A stretch of 43,735 nt of DNA from positions 1 through 43,735 of the forward strand of contig NZ_JAQGKF010000147.1 of the NCBI RefSeq assembly GCF_028290205.1, read 5' to 3'. The notes below the pieces were generated by a model, which saw nothing but the letters and a program-made list of their open reading frames with translations, had not been told where the DNA came from and did not search any database. A program made the position numbers and the translations under genes. Positions 34,384-43,583 of this stretch are shown piece by piece (positions within the stretch are counted from its first letter, which is position 1; every line of letters starts with the position of its first letter). This DNA is from Enterovirga sp. Lineage in GTDB: Bacteria > Pseudomonadota > Alphaproteobacteria > Rhizobiales > Beijerinckiaceae.

Positions 34384-34845
34384 TCAGCCGGCGAGCCGCT
34401 GGAGCGAGCGCTGCTGCTCGATCTCCTGGCCCTGCAGATCCACGGCCAGGGCCACCACCGTCGATGCTGTCACCTGGGTCGGGTCGAGCGCGCCCGAGAT
34501 GCCGTGGCGCAGGTAGATCTCGCGCTGGTCGAGATTGAGCATCGCGGCGCCCATGGACCAGCTCGGAAAGGTCCGGGCCGGGATGTCGCGCAGCGCCAAC
34601 AGGGTCACGTCCGCGTGGCGCGGGTCCTTCCCGATCCGCTCGTAGGTCGCCAGAACAGCGCGGCGTTCCCCCTCGACCACCTGAAAGAACCAGGTCCGGT
34701 CGAACAGCAGGAACCCGGTCAGACCGGTCTCGGCGTTGTTGCGGCGCGAACTCGCCAGGATCGCCCGAAGCATGTCGAGCTGGGGGCGGCCGCTGGCCGG
34801 GGCCAGCCGATTGCGGCTGTGATAGACGATCTGAACCAGCGGCAT
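34384..34845 (-). CDS. BLUF-domain blue-light photoreceptor
   Basis: 153 residues. BLUF domains bind FAD and switch hydrogen bonding on blue-light absorption. The key residues are present: Tyr8 (VYHSRN), Asn37 (RRNNAETGLTGFLLFD), Gln55 (TWFFQVVEG), and Trp96 with Met98 (FPSWSMG). About 50 residues follow the core and form a helical cap with no separate output domain. Short BLUF proteins of this kind act by protein-protein contact. The start is ATG 34845, preceded by GGGGA. It is divergent from a glycosyltransferase gene (158 bp); any target is unknown. Confidence 0.9.
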   Translation of the reverse strand: MPLVQIVYHSRNRLAPASGRPQLDMLRAILASSRRNNAETGLTGFLLFDRTWFFQVVEGERRAVLATYERIGKDPRHADVTLLALRDIPARTFPSWSMGAAMLNLDQREIYLRHGISGALDPTQVTASTVVALAVDLQGQEIEQQRSLQRLAG

Positions 34846-35003
34846 GGAGCTTTCCCCGAAACAGCGGGAGCCTCGGGCCTTCGGCTTAACGGCTGCATAA
34901 AGGACAGCCGGTACAGCTTTCACGACCGCGCGACCTTGGAACCGGACAGAGTTCGTCTTCCGGAATCTGCCCGAGCTTGGCGGCGGCAGAGGTCTCGTCG
35001 CTG

Positions 35004-36236
35004 ATGCGGGTCGTCATCCTGGCTGATTTCGCGCAGCCGTCCGGCGGGGCCCAGATGGTGGCGATCGAATCCGCCGTCGCGCTCCGCCGTCTCGGGCTGC
35101 CGGTCACCTACATCCAGGGCGTGGCCAGCCGGGCCGATCCGCGCCTCAGGGAGGCCGGCGTCGAGGTGGTGTCGCTCGACCTCGCCGATGTCTGGTCGCT
35201 CCCCGCAGCTCGGGCCGCGGCCGCCGGCATCTGGAACCGTCTCGCGGCGCGCCGTCTCGCGGCGGCCCTGGCGAATCTGCCGCCTGGGCCGGCCGTGCTG
35301 CACCTGCACCAGTGGACGCGATCCCTGTCCCCCGCGGTGCTGCCGGTGCTGTCGCGCTCGCCGCACCCGCTGGTTCTAACCCTGCACGACTATTTCGCGG
35401 CCTGTCCGAACGGGGTCTATTACCGCTTCGACCGGGGCGAACCGTGCGGGCTGGTGCCGCTCTCCGCCTCCTGCCTCCTGGCCCCCTGCGATCCGCGCTC
35501 AGGTCGGCACAAGGCCGTGCGGGTGGTCAGGACGGCGGCGACCCGGGCTTGCCTTCGGGGCGCGCGCTTCGACGTGATCCACGTCTCCGACCGGGGACGG
35601 GACACGGTGGCGCCCTTCCTGCCGGCCGGCCTCACCCAGCACCGCATCGACAACCCCGTCGCGGCCGAGCGCGGGCCGCCGGCTCAGATCGCGTCCGACA
35701 GCCGCATCGCCTATCTGGGCCGACTCACGCGGGAGAAGGGGGCCGACCTCGTCGCGGCCGCGGGCCGGGCGGCCGGCATGCCGGCGCTGTTCGTCGGCGA
35801 AGGGCCTGCCGAGGCCGAGATTCGCCGGCTCGATCCCGACAGCACCCTGATGGGGTGGCGGTCCCGCGCGGAGGTCGATGCCTTGCTTCGCGGCGGCGCC
35901 GTGCGGGCCGTCGTGGCCCCGTCCCGGTGGTACGAGACGGGCCCGCTCACCGTGTACGAATCGCTGGCGGCCGGCATCCCCGTGATCGCCTCGGCCCGCT
36001 CCGGTGCGGCCGAGAAGGTGCGGCACGGCCGGACGGGGTTCGTGGTCGAGCCGGACGTGGAGGCGGTCGCGTCAGCCTTCGCGGCGCTGAGGGACCCCCG
36101 CGTCGCCCGCGAGATGGGCCGGGAGGCGGCCCGCCGCTACTGGGAGGCACCGCTCGATCCGGCCACCCATGCCGGCCGTCTGGTCGCGCTCTACGACGCC
36201 ATGCTGGCCCGCCCCGCCACGGCGCGGGCCGCCTGA
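35004..36236 (+). CDS. GT4-type glycosyltransferase
   Basis: 410 residues, GT-B fold. The N-terminal half starts [19 protein letters not shown] with the acceptor-side glycine loop and contains [18 protein letters not shown]. The C-terminal half has [24 protein letters not shown] and the sugar-nucleotide segment [20 protein letters not shown] with its EX7E-type spacing, then GFVVEPDV. Donor and acceptor unknown. ATG 35004 was preferred over TTG 34977, which has no better ribosome-binding site. The gene stands alone between BLUF and the protease gene; base composition is like its neighbours. Confidence 0.85.
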   Translation: MRVVILADFAQPSGGAQMVAIESAVALRRLGLPVTYIQGVASRADPRLREAGVEVVSLDLADVWSLPAARAAAAGIWNRLAARRLAAALANLPPGPAVLHLHQWTRSLSPAVLPVLSRSPHPLVLTLHDYFAACPNGVYYRFDRGEPCGLVPLSASCLLAPCDPRSGRHKAVRVVRTAATRACLRGARFDVIHVSDRGRDTVAPFLPAGLTQHRIDNPVAAERGPPAQIASDSRIAYLGRLTREKGADLVAAAGRAAGMPALFVGEGPAEAEIRRLDPDSTLMGWRSRAEVDALLRGGAVRAVVAPSRWYETGPLTVYESLAAGIPVIASARSGAAEKVRHGRTGFVVEPDVEAVASAFAALRDPRVAREMGREAARRYWEAPLDPATHAGRLVALYDAMLARPATARAA

Positions 36237-36317
36237 CCTGGGCCGGCGGCACCGACCCTTTTCGGCGCGCCCGTCCCGGCCCATAACCCGGCCCCGCGCG
36301 CCGACCGGATCCTGCCC

Positions 36318-37733
36318 ATGCGAATCGTCACCCTCGCCGTCGCTGCCCTGACGCTGACCGCCTGGCCCGGCCTCACGCAGGCCCAGAACCGGGCCGCCGA
36401 GGCGCCCCGCGCGGTGCCGCAGGGCGCGGCTGAAATCCAGCTCTCCTTCGCGCCCGTGGTGCGCGGTGCCGCCGGCTCCGTGGTCAACGTGTACGGGGCG
36501 CGGGTGGAGAAGAACCGCCGCATGGCGGTGATGGACGAGTTCTTCCGCCGCTTCTTCGGCGAGCAGGCTCCCAACATGGCGCCCGATCGGACGCAGCGCT
36601 CGCTCGGATCGGGCGTCATCGTCGACCCGTCGGGCCTGGTTGTGACCAACCACCACGTCATCGAGAACATGACGGAGGTGAAGGTGGCGTTGTCCGACCG
36701 TCGCGAGGTGGAAGCCGAGATCATCCTGCGCGATCCGCGCGCCGATCTCGCCGTGCTCAAGCTGAAGGGGAAGGGGAGCTACCGGGCCATCGACATCGGC
36801 GATGCCGACGCCCTCGAGGTCGGCGACCTCGTCCTCGCCATCGGCAACCCGTTCGGCGTCGGCCAGACGGTGACCCAGGGCATCGTGTCCGGCCTCGCCC
36901 GCACCAATGTCGGGGTCACCGATTACGGCTACTTCATCCAGACGGACGCGGCCATCAACCCGGGCAATTCCGGCGGTGCCCTGGTCGACATGCGGGGCCG
37001 GCTGGTCGGGATCAACTCGGCCATCTTTTCGCAATCCGGCGGCAGCGTCGGCATCGGCTTCGCGATCCCGGCCAACATGGTGCGGGCCGTGGTGGCCTCG
37101 GCCAAGGCCGGGTCGAAGACCATGCAGCGGCCCTGGCTCGGCGCTTCGCTGCAGCGGGTCAGCCCCGACATCGCCGAGGGGCTCGGGCTCGACCCGCCGA
37201 CCGGCGCCCTCGTGGTGGCCGTGCGGGAGCGCAGCCCGGCGGAGGCGGCGGGGCTGAAGCGTGGCGACGTGATCCTCGACGTCGACGGCAAGGCCGTCGA
37301 CGATCCGGATGCCTTCGGTTGGCGCTTCGCCCTCAAGGGGATCGACGGCGAGGCCCCCGTCGGCGTCAACCGGGGCGGCACCCGTCACACCCTGACCGTG
37401 AAGCTGCAGGGCCCGCCCGAAATCCCGGCGCGCGACCCCGTCTCGCCGCGCGGCCGCACGCCGTTCACTGGCGGCACCTTCGCCAACATCTCCCCCGCCG
37501 TCGCCGACGAGATGCGGCTCGACGTTTCCGAGGGCGTCGTTGTGGCCGAGGTCGAGGAGGGCACCGCGGCCGAGCGGGTTGGCCTGCAGAAGGGCGACGT
37601 GGTGCTGGCCATCAACAACGAGCGCATGGTCTCGACGCGCGAACTGGAGCGCACAATCCGGGCCGGCGCCAATGTGTGGCAGGTCACCATCAACCGCGGC
37701 GGCCAGGTGCTGACCAGCGTGTTCGGCGGCTGA
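36318..37733 (+). CDS. degQ: Deg/HtrA-family periplasmic serine protease
   Basis: 471 residues. A Sec signal peptide ends near residue 22 ([11 protein letters not shown]). The trypsin-like domain carries His113 (TNHHVIEN), Asp143 (RADLAVLK) and Ser218 (NPGNSGG). Two PDZ domains follow, around 260-355 ([26 protein letters not shown]) and 380-470 ([23 protein letters not shown]). It degrades or refolds damaged envelope proteins. The symbol DegQ versus DegP cannot be decided from this sequence. A Deg protease followed by rarA downstream of rplQ is a common alphaproteobacterial order, here separated from rplQ by BLUF and a glycosyltransferase. Confidence 0.9.
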   Translation: MRIVTLAVAALTLTAWPGLTQAQNRAAEAPRAVPQGAAEIQLSFAPVVRGAAGSVVNVYGARVEKNRRMAVMDEFFRRFFGEQAPNMAPDRTQRSLGSGVIVDPSGLVVTNHHVIENMTEVKVALSDRREVEAEIILRDPRADLAVLKLKGKGSYRAIDIGDADALEVGDLVLAIGNPFGVGQTVTQGIVSGLARTNVGVTDYGYFIQTDAAINPGNSGGALVDMRGRLVGINSAIFSQSGGSVGIGFAIPANMVRAVVASAKAGSKTMQRPWLGASLQRVSPDIAEGLGLDPPTGALVVAVRERSPAEAAGLKRGDVILDVDGKAVDDPDAFGWRFALKGIDGEAPVGVNRGGTRHTLTVKLQGPPEIPARDPVSPRGRTPFTGGTFANISPAVADEMRLDVSEGVVVAEVEEGTAAERVGLQKGDVVLAINNERMVSTRELERTIRAGANVWQVTINRGGQVLTSVFGG

Positions 37734-37739
37734 GCCGCG

Positions 37740-37761
37740 CGGCGCGCGGCGCCGCGCGCCG
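37740..37761. repeat. 22-bp perfect palindrome after degQ
   Basis: CGGCGCGCGGC (37740-37750) is followed directly by its reverse complement (37751-37761), making a perfect GC-only palindrome that starts 7 bp after the degQ stop. As RNA it would fold into a strong hairpin. No T-run follows. Likely a transcript-end or stability element between degQ and rarA. Confidence 0.6.
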
Positions 37762-37821
37762 GGTCGGGAAACGGCGTAAGGATCCGGTCGCACGACCCCG
37801 GGTCGCAGTCGAGGACCAAGC

Positions 37822-39129
37822 ATGCCGGACCTGTTCGCCGCGGCGCGGCTCGATGAGGACGTGCCGCGGCCGCTGGCCGACCGGCTGCGGCCGCGGGTGC
37901 TGGCCGAGGTGGTTGGCCAGGACCACCTCGTCGGCCCGCACGGGGCCCTGACCCGCCTGATCGAGGCGGGGTCGATGGGCTCCCTCGTCTTCTGGGGTCC
38001 GCCCGGCACCGGCAAGACCACGGTGGCCCGGCTCTTGGCCGGCGAGACCAAGCTTCATTTCGAGCAGATCTCGGCCATCTTCTCCGGCGTCGCCGATCTG
38101 AAGAAGATCTTCGAGGCTGCACGGGGGCGTCGCGCCTCGGGGCAGGGCACCCTGCTGTTCGTGGACGAGATCCACCGGTTCAATCGCGCCCAGCTCGACG
38201 CCTTCCTGCCCGTGATGGAGGACGGCACCGTGACGCTGATCGGCGCCACGACCGAGAATCCCTCGTTTGAGCTGAATGCGGCGCTTCTGTCGCGGGCTCG
38301 CGTGATGGTGTTTCGAGGGCTGGACGGGGACGCCATCGCGCAGCTCCTGGCCCGGGCCGAGGAGGCGGAGGGCCGGCCCTTGCCGCTCGACGGGGAGGCC
38401 CGCCTCTCGCTCGCCCGCATGGCGGATGGCGACGGCCGCGCCGCCCTGACCCTCGCCGAAGAGGTCTGGCGCTCAGCTAAACCGGGCGAGGTGTTCGGGC
38501 AGGAGGCGCTGGGCGAGATCGTGCAGCGCCGGGCGCCGATCTACGACAAGGCGCAGGAGGGGCATTACAACCTGATCTCGGCGCTTCACAAGACGATCCG
38601 GGGCTCGGATCCGGATGCCGCCCTGTACTACCTGGCCCGCATGCTGGATGGCGGCGAGGACCGGCTCTTCATCGCCCGCCGGCTGGTGCGGGCGGCCGTG
38701 GAGGACATCGGCATGGCCGATCCGGAGGCGCTGGCCGTCGCCAATGCGGCCAAGGACGCCTACGACTTCCTCGGCTCGCCGGAGGGCGAACTCGCCCTGG
38801 CCCAGGCGACGGTCTACCTGGCGACCGCGCCGAAATCGAACGCCGTCTACACGGCCTTCAAGGCCGCCATGGCGGCCGCCAAGGAGCACGGCTCCCTGAT
38901 GCCGCCCCGCACCATCCTGAACGCCCCTACCAAGCTCATGAAGAGCATCGGCTATGGCGCGACCTACCGCTACGACCACGACGAGCCCGACGCCTTTTCC
39001 GGGCAGGATTATTGGCCGGAGAAGCTCGGCCGGCAGCGTTTTTACGAGCCGACTGGACGCGGGCTGGAGGCCCGCATCGGCGAGCGACTGCAGCGCTGGC
39101 GCCGGCTGCGCGAGGAGCGCGGCGAATAG
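37822..39129 (+). CDS. rarA: Replication-associated recombination protein RarA (MgsA)
   Basis: 435 residues, AAA+ ATPase of the clamp-loader type. Begins with [23 protein letters not shown], Walker A is [10 protein letters not shown], Walker B is [11 protein letters not shown], sensor 1 is [13 protein letters not shown], and the arginine-finger region is [10 protein letters not shown]. The C-terminal tetramerisation part includes [28 protein letters not shown] and the final [19 protein letters not shown]. It acts on stalled replication forks and single-stranded DNA. The start is ATG 37822. Confidence 0.94.
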   Translation: MPDLFAAARLDEDVPRPLADRLRPRVLAEVVGQDHLVGPHGALTRLIEAGSMGSLVFWGPPGTGKTTVARLLAGETKLHFEQISAIFSGVADLKKIFEAARGRRASGQGTLLFVDEIHRFNRAQLDAFLPVMEDGTVTLIGATTENPSFELNAALLSRARVMVFRGLDGDAIAQLLARAEEAEGRPLPLDGEARLSLARMADGDGRAALTLAEEVWRSAKPGEVFGQEALGEIVQRRAPIYDKAQEGHYNLISALHKTIRGSDPDAALYYLARMLDGGEDRLFIARRLVRAAVEDIGMADPEALAVANAAKDAYDFLGSPEGELALAQATVYLATAPKSNAVYTAFKAAMAAAKEHGSLMPPRTILNAPTKLMKSIGYGATYRYDHDEPDAFSGQDYWPEKLGRQRFYEPTGRGLEARIGERLQRWRRLREERGE

Positions 39130-39156
39130 GCTTGGCGGCCCGCCCCGGCCCGGGCC

Positions 39157-39969
39157 CTACCGCCGTCCCGGAATGGGGCCCGCCTGGCCGAGATCGGCGT
39201 CGATGAGCTCCTCGATCGAGGGCTGGTGCTTGGCGCGCCGGGGGGCGTTCGCCGAAGCGAGCTGGATCGGCTCCCGCGACGCCGTCGGGCTGCGGTCGGG
39301 GCTGGTGCGGTGGCGCGGGGCGGGCCGTTCGTCCTCGTCGTCGTCCTCGGCGGCCGCCGCCACCCGGACCGGGGCCGGCCGTCGCACCGGCCGCTCCGCT
39401 TCCGCGACCTGCGTCCGGGGCGCGGCCCGGGCCACGGCGGTTCGGGAGATCGAGGGCGGGTCCGCCCGCGCCACCAGCGTCGAGGGGTGGACGGGATCGA
39501 ACGTGCCGGGCGGGCGCTTTTCGTAGAACACGTTGCCGCCGGCGGAGGCGACATAGGCCATGTTGCGGTAGGGGAAGGTGTGACCCGCCGTGTGGAAGAA
39601 CATGGCGCCGCCGACCTCGTCGTGGCGCTCGCCGGCGAGCACCCGGTCTGCCGCATTCAGAGCCAGCGTCCAGGAACGGCCGCTGACCGGCTTGGACAGC
39701 ACACCGTCGGCGAACTGGCTGCGCTGGCCGACCACCTGGCAGACTGATTTGGGATAGCGGGGCGATTGCACGCGGTTCATCACCACCGTGCCGACGGCCA
39801 GCATGCCGTCGGGGCTCGAACGGTTGGATTCGAAATACATCGCCCGCGCCATGCACTCGCGCTCGGAGAGCGCGGCGGACTGGCCCCAGGGATTGTGGCC
39901 GCATGCGCCGAGCGACAGGGCCGTCACGAGGACAGCCGTCGCCGGCGCGGCCTTCAGCGAACTCGCCAA
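39157..39969 (-). CDS. SleB-type cell wall hydrolase, predicted lipoprotein
   Basis: 270 residues. The N-terminus is a lipoprotein signal with lipobox LGAC (Cys at residue 23). The Hydrolase_2 (SleB-like) domain follows: LSERECMARAMYFESNRSSPDGMLAVGTVVMNRV, then CQVVGQRSQFAD and FFHTAGHTFPYRNMAYVASAGGNVFYEK. The conserved Glu in YFESN is the likely catalytic acid. The last ~100 residues are Pro/Arg/Ala-rich with an acidic patch (EDDDEDE) and are probably disordered. The start is TTG 39969, supported by GGAG 7 nt ahead; no ATG fits. It probably cuts peptidoglycan in the periplasm. Confidence 0.85.
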   Translation of the reverse strand: MASSLKAAPATAVLVTALSLGACGHNPWGQSAALSERECMARAMYFESNRSSPDGMLAVGTVVMNRVQSPRYPKSVCQVVGQRSQFADGVLSKPVSGRSWTLALNAADRVLAGERHDEVGGAMFFHTAGHTFPYRNMAYVASAGGNVFYEKRPPGTFDPVHPSTLVARADPPSISRTAVARAAPRTQVAEAERPVRRPAPVRVAAAAEDDDEDERPAPRHRTSPDRSPTASREPIQLASANAPRRAKHQPSIEELIDADLGQAGPIPGRR

Positions 39970-40097
39970 GGCGGAACTCCGATACGCAACACGGGAGCGA
40001 TAGTCTCGGAGCCACCGGCCCCGACCTCCGCCGATACGGATGCCAGGAAAGTGCGCGGACGCTTGAGATCGGGTTAACTCTCCGGCACGAGGTGCCG

Positions 40098-40634
40098 ATG
40101 ACGGCTGAACGCGATGCCGGCGGGCTCGACGCGGACACGATCGCCTTTGCCGGGCGGTGCTTCGATCTCGCCCGCGGCGGACGCTCGGGGGAACTCGGCG
40201 AGTTGCTCGCCCAGGGCCTGCCGGCCAATCTCACCAACAGCAAGGGCGACACGCTGCTGATTTTGGCGGCCTATCACGGCCACCTGGAGACGGTCAGGCT
40301 GCTGCTGGAGCGGGGCGCCGATCCCGACCGCGTCAACGATCGCGGCCAGAACGCCCTCGGCGCCGCCGCCTTCAAGGGCGCGCTCCCCGTGCTGCAGCAC
40401 CTCTTGGACCGCGGCGCCGAGGTGGACGGGCACGGGCCGGACGGCCGCACCGCGCTCATGGTGGCGGCCATGTTCGACCGGACGGACGCGGTGGATGTTC
40501 TGCTGGCCCGGGGCGCCGATCCCGCCCGTCAGGATGCCGACGGTCGCGACGCGGCCTCGCTGGCCACGCAGATGGGCGCCTACGGGACGCCGCGCCGGCT
40601 CGCGGCGGCCCTGGCCAAAAAAACGCAAAGCTGA
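40098..40634 (+). CDS. Ankyrin-repeat protein
   Basis: 178 residues with a short N-terminal helix followed by about four ankyrin repeats: KGDTLLILAAYHGHLETVRLLLERGADPD, RGQNALGAAAFKGALPVLQHLL, DGRTALMVAAMFDRTDAVDVLL and DGRDAASLATQMG. No signal peptide, so probably a cytoplasmic adaptor. The ATG at 40098 has GAGG 5 nt ahead. Divergent from the SleB-type gene. Bacterial ankyrin proteins of this size sometimes work with catalases, but none is adjacent, so the partner is unknown. Confidence 0.85.
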   Translation: MTAERDAGGLDADTIAFAGRCFDLARGGRSGELGELLAQGLPANLTNSKGDTLLILAAYHGHLETVRLLLERGADPDRVNDRGQNALGAAAFKGALPVLQHLLDRGAEVDGHGPDGRTALMVAAMFDRTDAVDVLLARGADPARQDADGRDAASLATQMGAYGTPRRLAAALAKKTQS

Positions 40635-40669
40635 CGGGCGGCGCCGGCCCGGCGCGGCCCGCGGAAGCC

Positions 40670-41254
40670 CTAGAGGCTGGCCTTGGGCTGCGTCACGCCA
40701 ATCATGTCGCTGTCGCGCACGAGGTCGGCCAGCGCCTCGGCGGACCAGCCTTCGGTTCCGGCCGGCCGCATGGGCAGCACCATCCAGCGGTAATCGGCCG
40801 TCGAATCGACCACCCGGATGCGGACATCTTCCGGGATGGCGGTGCCCCATTCCGCCAGGACGCCGCGCGGGTCGCGAACCGTGCGGGCCCGATAGCCGGG
40901 CGACTTGAACCAGAACGGCGGGTAGCCGAGCACGGCCCGCGGGTAGCAACTGCACAGGGTGCAGACCACGACGTTGTGGACCTCCGACGTGTTCTCGAGC
41001 ACCCCGAGCGGCGGCAGGCCGCGCATGAACACGCCCGCCTCCTCGACGGCTGCGGTGCCGTCGGCCAGCAGGCGCTCGCGGAAGCCCGGATCGGTCCAGG
41101 CGCGGGCGACGATGCGGGCGCCCTGTTTCGGCGAGGCCGATTCGGTGATGGCCATGCGGGCGGCGAGTTCGTCGTCGCTGATCAGGCCCCGCTCCGACAG
41201 GAGCGAGGTGAGCGCCGCCAGCAGGCGGCCGCTCTCGGCTTCGCGAACGTTCAT
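40670..41254 (-). CDS. Nitrile hydratase alpha / thiocyanate hydrolase gamma-like subunit
   Basis: 194 residues. The metal-binding claw is VCTLCSC with Cys98, Cys101, Cys103; the Thr after the first Cys points to the cobalt-type center rather than the iron type. TDPGFRERLLADGTAAVEEAG precedes it and DSTADYRWMVLPMRPAGTEGW follows, both standard for the family. In active enzymes two of the cysteines are oxidised. Last gene of a three-gene operon, whose ATG overlaps the stop of the previous gene by 4 nt. Because the beta subunit is split in two, the complex resembles thiocyanate hydrolase or other three-subunit nitrile hydratases; substrate unknown. Confidence 0.88.
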   Translation of the reverse strand: MNVREAESGRLLAALTSLLSERGLISDDELAARMAITESASPKQGARIVARAWTDPGFRERLLADGTAAVEEAGVFMRGLPPLGVLENTSEVHNVVVCTLCSCYPRAVLGYPPFWFKSPGYRARTVRDPRGVLAEWGTAIPEDVRIRVVDSTADYRWMVLPMRPAGTEGWSAEALADLVRDSDMIGVTQPKASL

Positions 41255-41544
41255 GCCTGGGCCCTCCCTGCCGCCTCGATCCAGTGGTCGTAGATCTCCA
41301 CCAGAAGCTCGTCGCCGGTCGCGTCGGGGAACAGGTCCGGCAGTCGGAACGCAACGTGGTAGAGGCTGCGCATGGCCGGCTTGCGCTCAAAGGCGATGTC
41401 GCCGGGATCCGGGAAATCACCGAGATGGCGCACGACCGTGCCGGAGCGGCCGCGGACGTAATGCGGCGTGCGGACATGGACGGGGCCGTCCGCCTCCGGC
41501 CAGGCATCCTTGATCCGCACGGCGGTTCCGGGACCGAGATTCAC
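41251..41544 (-). CDS. SH3-like subunit (nitrile hydratase beta C-terminal half)
   Basis: 97 residues. Matches only the C-terminal half of a nitrile hydratase beta chain: VNLGPGTAVRIKDAWPEADG, VRTPHYVRGRSGTVVRHLG and LYHVAFRLPDLFPDATGDELLVEIYDHWIE. The arginine in VRTPHYVRG corresponds to an active-site Arg of the beta subunit. In thiocyanate hydrolase a separate subunit equals this half. GTG 41544 overlaps the upstream stop by 4 nt, and its own stop overlaps the next ATG by 4 nt, giving tight coupling and probably equal amounts of the three chains. Confidence 0.85.
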   Translation of the reverse strand: MNLGPGTAVRIKDAWPEADGPVHVRTPHYVRGRSGTVVRHLGDFPDPGDIAFERKPAMRSLYHVAFRLPDLFPDATGDELLVEIYDHWIEAAGRAQA

Positions 41545-41867
41545 GACGCCGCCCCATCCAGCCGGGCCCGGAGATCGGCCTCGTCGATGACCCCGCGGCG
41601 GATCAGCGTGGCGGTTATGGAGCGGATCCACTTCTGGTAATAGCTGAGGCGCAGGTACTCCTCCTCGGGGATCTCCTCGATCCCGCGGCGGAGTTCGTCC
41701 ACCGTCATCAGCCCCTTGGCGGCCAGAACCTGGCGCAGGGCATCGACCTGGCGGTCGAACGGTGTCAGTTCGTGCGGCTCGATGTCGATCTCCTCGCAGA
41801 GGAATCGAGGCACCCCGCCCATGTCGTGGTGGGCGCGGGGGCGGTCCTGGACGTCGCTGTCGGCCAT
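41541..41867 (-). CDS. Nitrile hydratase beta N-terminal half-like subunit
   Basis: 108 residues. Contains HHDMGGVPRF near the N-terminus, the family's HDxGG motif, then a helical part with TVDELRRGIEEIPEEEYLRLSYYQKWIRSI; the Arg after VDEL matches a conserved active-site Arg of nitrile hydratase beta. The C-terminal RRGVIDEADLRARL ends the domain. First gene of the operon, starting at ATG 41867; a longer frame to 42176 covers crcB antisense and was rejected. No cobalt-insertion activator gene or transporter is seen next to it. Divergent from crcB, 70-bp gap. Confidence 0.85.
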   Translation of the reverse strand: MADSDVQDRPRAHHDMGGVPRFLCEEIDIEPHELTPFDRQVDALRQVLAAKGLMTVDELRRGIEEIPEEEYLRLSYYQKWIRSITATLIRRGVIDEADLRARLDGAAS

Positions 41868-41937
41868 GTCGAACCCGTTTGTCTGGGCCGCAGCATAGCC
41901 GTGTTTTGCCGCGCGTCGACCTTTGCTACAGGGGCGC

Positions 41938-42321
41938 ATGCAGGCGACGGTCCTGGTCTTCCTCGGCGCTGGCCTCGGCGGCGCGTTGCGCCACGGGGTC
42001 AACCTCGGCTGCGCACGCCTCTGCGGCCTCGCATTTCCGTGGGGCACCCTGGTCGTGAACGTGGCCGGATCGCTGCTGATGGGGCTGATCGTGGGCTGGC
42101 TGGCGCAGCGGGCGAACGGCGGCGCCGGCCAATCCCTGCGGCTGTTTCTGACCACGGGCCTTCTGGGCGGGTTCACGACCTTCTCGGCCTTCTCCCTCGA
42201 TTCGTGGCTGCTTTGGCAGCGCGGCGAGGCCGCCGCGGCGGCTGCCTATGTCGGCGGTTCGGTCGCTCTCTCTGTCGGCGCCCTGGCGCTCGGACTTTTT
42301 GTGATGAGGACTTGGGCATGA
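41938..42321 (+). CDS. crcB: Fluoride efflux channel CrcB (Fluc)
   Basis: 127 residues with four membrane helices. Hallmarks: GAGLGGALRHGVN, FPWGTLVVNVAGSLLMG and TTGLLGGFTTFSAFSLD, the last holding the Phe residues and central Na site of Fluc channels. Works as a dual-topology dimer exporting fluoride. The start is ATG 41938; an upstream ATG adds five residues. No fluoride riboswitch was recognised in the short upstream gap. The stop overlaps rluC by 4 nt; the crcB-rluC order is known in other Hyphomicrobiales. Confidence 0.92.
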   Translation: MQATVLVFLGAGLGGALRHGVNLGCARLCGLAFPWGTLVVNVAGSLLMGLIVGWLAQRANGGAGQSLRLFLTTGLLGGFTTFSAFSLDSWLLWQRGEAAAAAAYVGGSVALSVGALALGLFVMRTWA

Positions 42322-43553
42322 GGCGTGGCGGCGGGCCTGGACGAAGCGGCCGCCCCCCGGTCCCGGGGGGCAGGCCGAAGGCGGCGCGCAATGCGGCCCG
42401 CAAGGCCGGACCGGCGTCGCGCCGGACCCGCCCTGCAGGAGCATCCCGGCCCCCGGTGCTGCGGCCTGCGGCGCCCCGTCCCGCGCCGCCGCCGCCTCCC
42501 GTCGAGACGCCGAAGGCCGCCCGGCCCGAGATGTCGCCCGAGCAGGCCCAGGCCGCCATGGCGGTCCAGATCGTCTCGGTCGAGCCGGACGAGGCCGGCA
42601 TGAGGCTGGACCGCTTTCTGTCGGCCCGGTTTCCGGCGCTGGCCCTGACCCACATCCAGCGCATCGTCCGCAAGGGCGAGGTCCGGGTCAGCGGCCACCG
42701 GGCCAAGCCGAGCGACCGGCTCGAAGCCGGCTGGGGCATCCGGGTGCCGCCGCTGCGGCTCGAGGCGAAGCCGGCGGTGGCCGGGCCGCCCTCCGAACTG
42801 GAAGAGGATGCGGCCTTCCTCCGCTCCCTTGTTCTGTTCGAGGACGAGGACATGATGGTCCTGAACAAGCCGTTCGGCTTGGCCGTCCAGGGCGGACCGG
42901 GCCTGCGCCGGCATGTCGACGGGCTGCTCGAATCGTTGCGAGACCGGCAGGGGCAGAAGCCCCGGCTGGTGCATCGGCTCGACAAGGACACGGCCGGCTG
43001 CCTCGTGATCGCGAAGACCCGCTTCGCGGCCGCTGCGCTGGCCAAATCCTTCCGGTCGCGCTCCACCCGCAAGATCTACTGGGCCGTGGTGGCGGGCGTG
43101 CCCCGGGTCAAGCAGGGCCGCGTCTCCACGTATCTCGCCCGCGAGGAGGGAGACGAGACCGAGACCCGCATGGCCGTCGCCCACCACGGCGACGAGGGGG
43201 CGAGCCACGCGCTGACCTACTACGCCGTGGTGGATCAGGCGGGCCGCAAGCTGACCTGGCTGTCGCTGAAACCGGTGACCGGCCGCACCCACCAGCTCAG
43301 GGCGCATGCCGCCCATATCGGCCACCCGATCGTCGGCGACCCAAAATATTTCGACATCGAAAATTGGGAGCTGCCGGGCGGCATCCAGAACCGCCTGCAC
43401 CTCCTGGCCCGCCGAATCGTCGTGCCGCATCCCCGGACGGGGCGGCCGGTGGATGTCACCGCCCCGTTGCCGCCCCATATGCAGCAGAGTTTCAACCTGC
43501 TGGGCTTCGACGTGTCGCGGTTCGATCCGATCGCGGATGCGCCAGAATCCTAG
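42318..43553 (+). CDS. rluC: RluC/D-family 23S rRNA pseudouridine synthase
   Basis: 411 residues. A Pro/Ala/Arg-rich N-terminal extension of about 80 residues, an S4 RNA-binding domain (RLDRFLSARFPALALTHIQRIVRKGEVRV, about 96-124) and the RluA-type catalytic domain. Catalytic Asp222 is in LVHRLDKDTAGCLV. FEDEDMMVLNKPFGLAVQGG, KPVTGRTHQLRAHAAHIGHP and GDPKYF are conserved. Members modify 23S rRNA uridines (955/2504/2580 for RluC). The extension is longer than in E. coli and may help RNA binding. ATG 42318 overlaps the crcB stop. Confidence 0.9.
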   Translation: MRRGGGPGRSGRPPVPGGRPKAARNAARKAGPASRRTRPAGASRPPVLRPAAPRPAPPPPPVETPKAARPEMSPEQAQAAMAVQIVSVEPDEAGMRLDRFLSARFPALALTHIQRIVRKGEVRVSGHRAKPSDRLEAGWGIRVPPLRLEAKPAVAGPPSELEEDAAFLRSLVLFEDEDMMVLNKPFGLAVQGGPGLRRHVDGLLESLRDRQGQKPRLVHRLDKDTAGCLVIAKTRFAAAALAKSFRSRSTRKIYWAVVAGVPRVKQGRVSTYLAREEGDETETRMAVAHHGDEGASHALTYYAVVDQAGRKLTWLSLKPVTGRTHQLRAHAAHIGHPIVGDPKYFDIENWELPGGIQNRLHLLARRIVVPHPRTGRPVDVTAPLPPHMQQSFNLLGFDVSRFDPIADAPES

Positions 43554-43583
43554 GCAGGGCGACCAGCTGGCGGGTCAGACACG

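Noticed and set aside
41868-41937. Possible fluoride riboswitch upstream of crcB
   Set aside because: The gap is only 70 bp and lacks the conserved GGCGAUG...CUGAU core.
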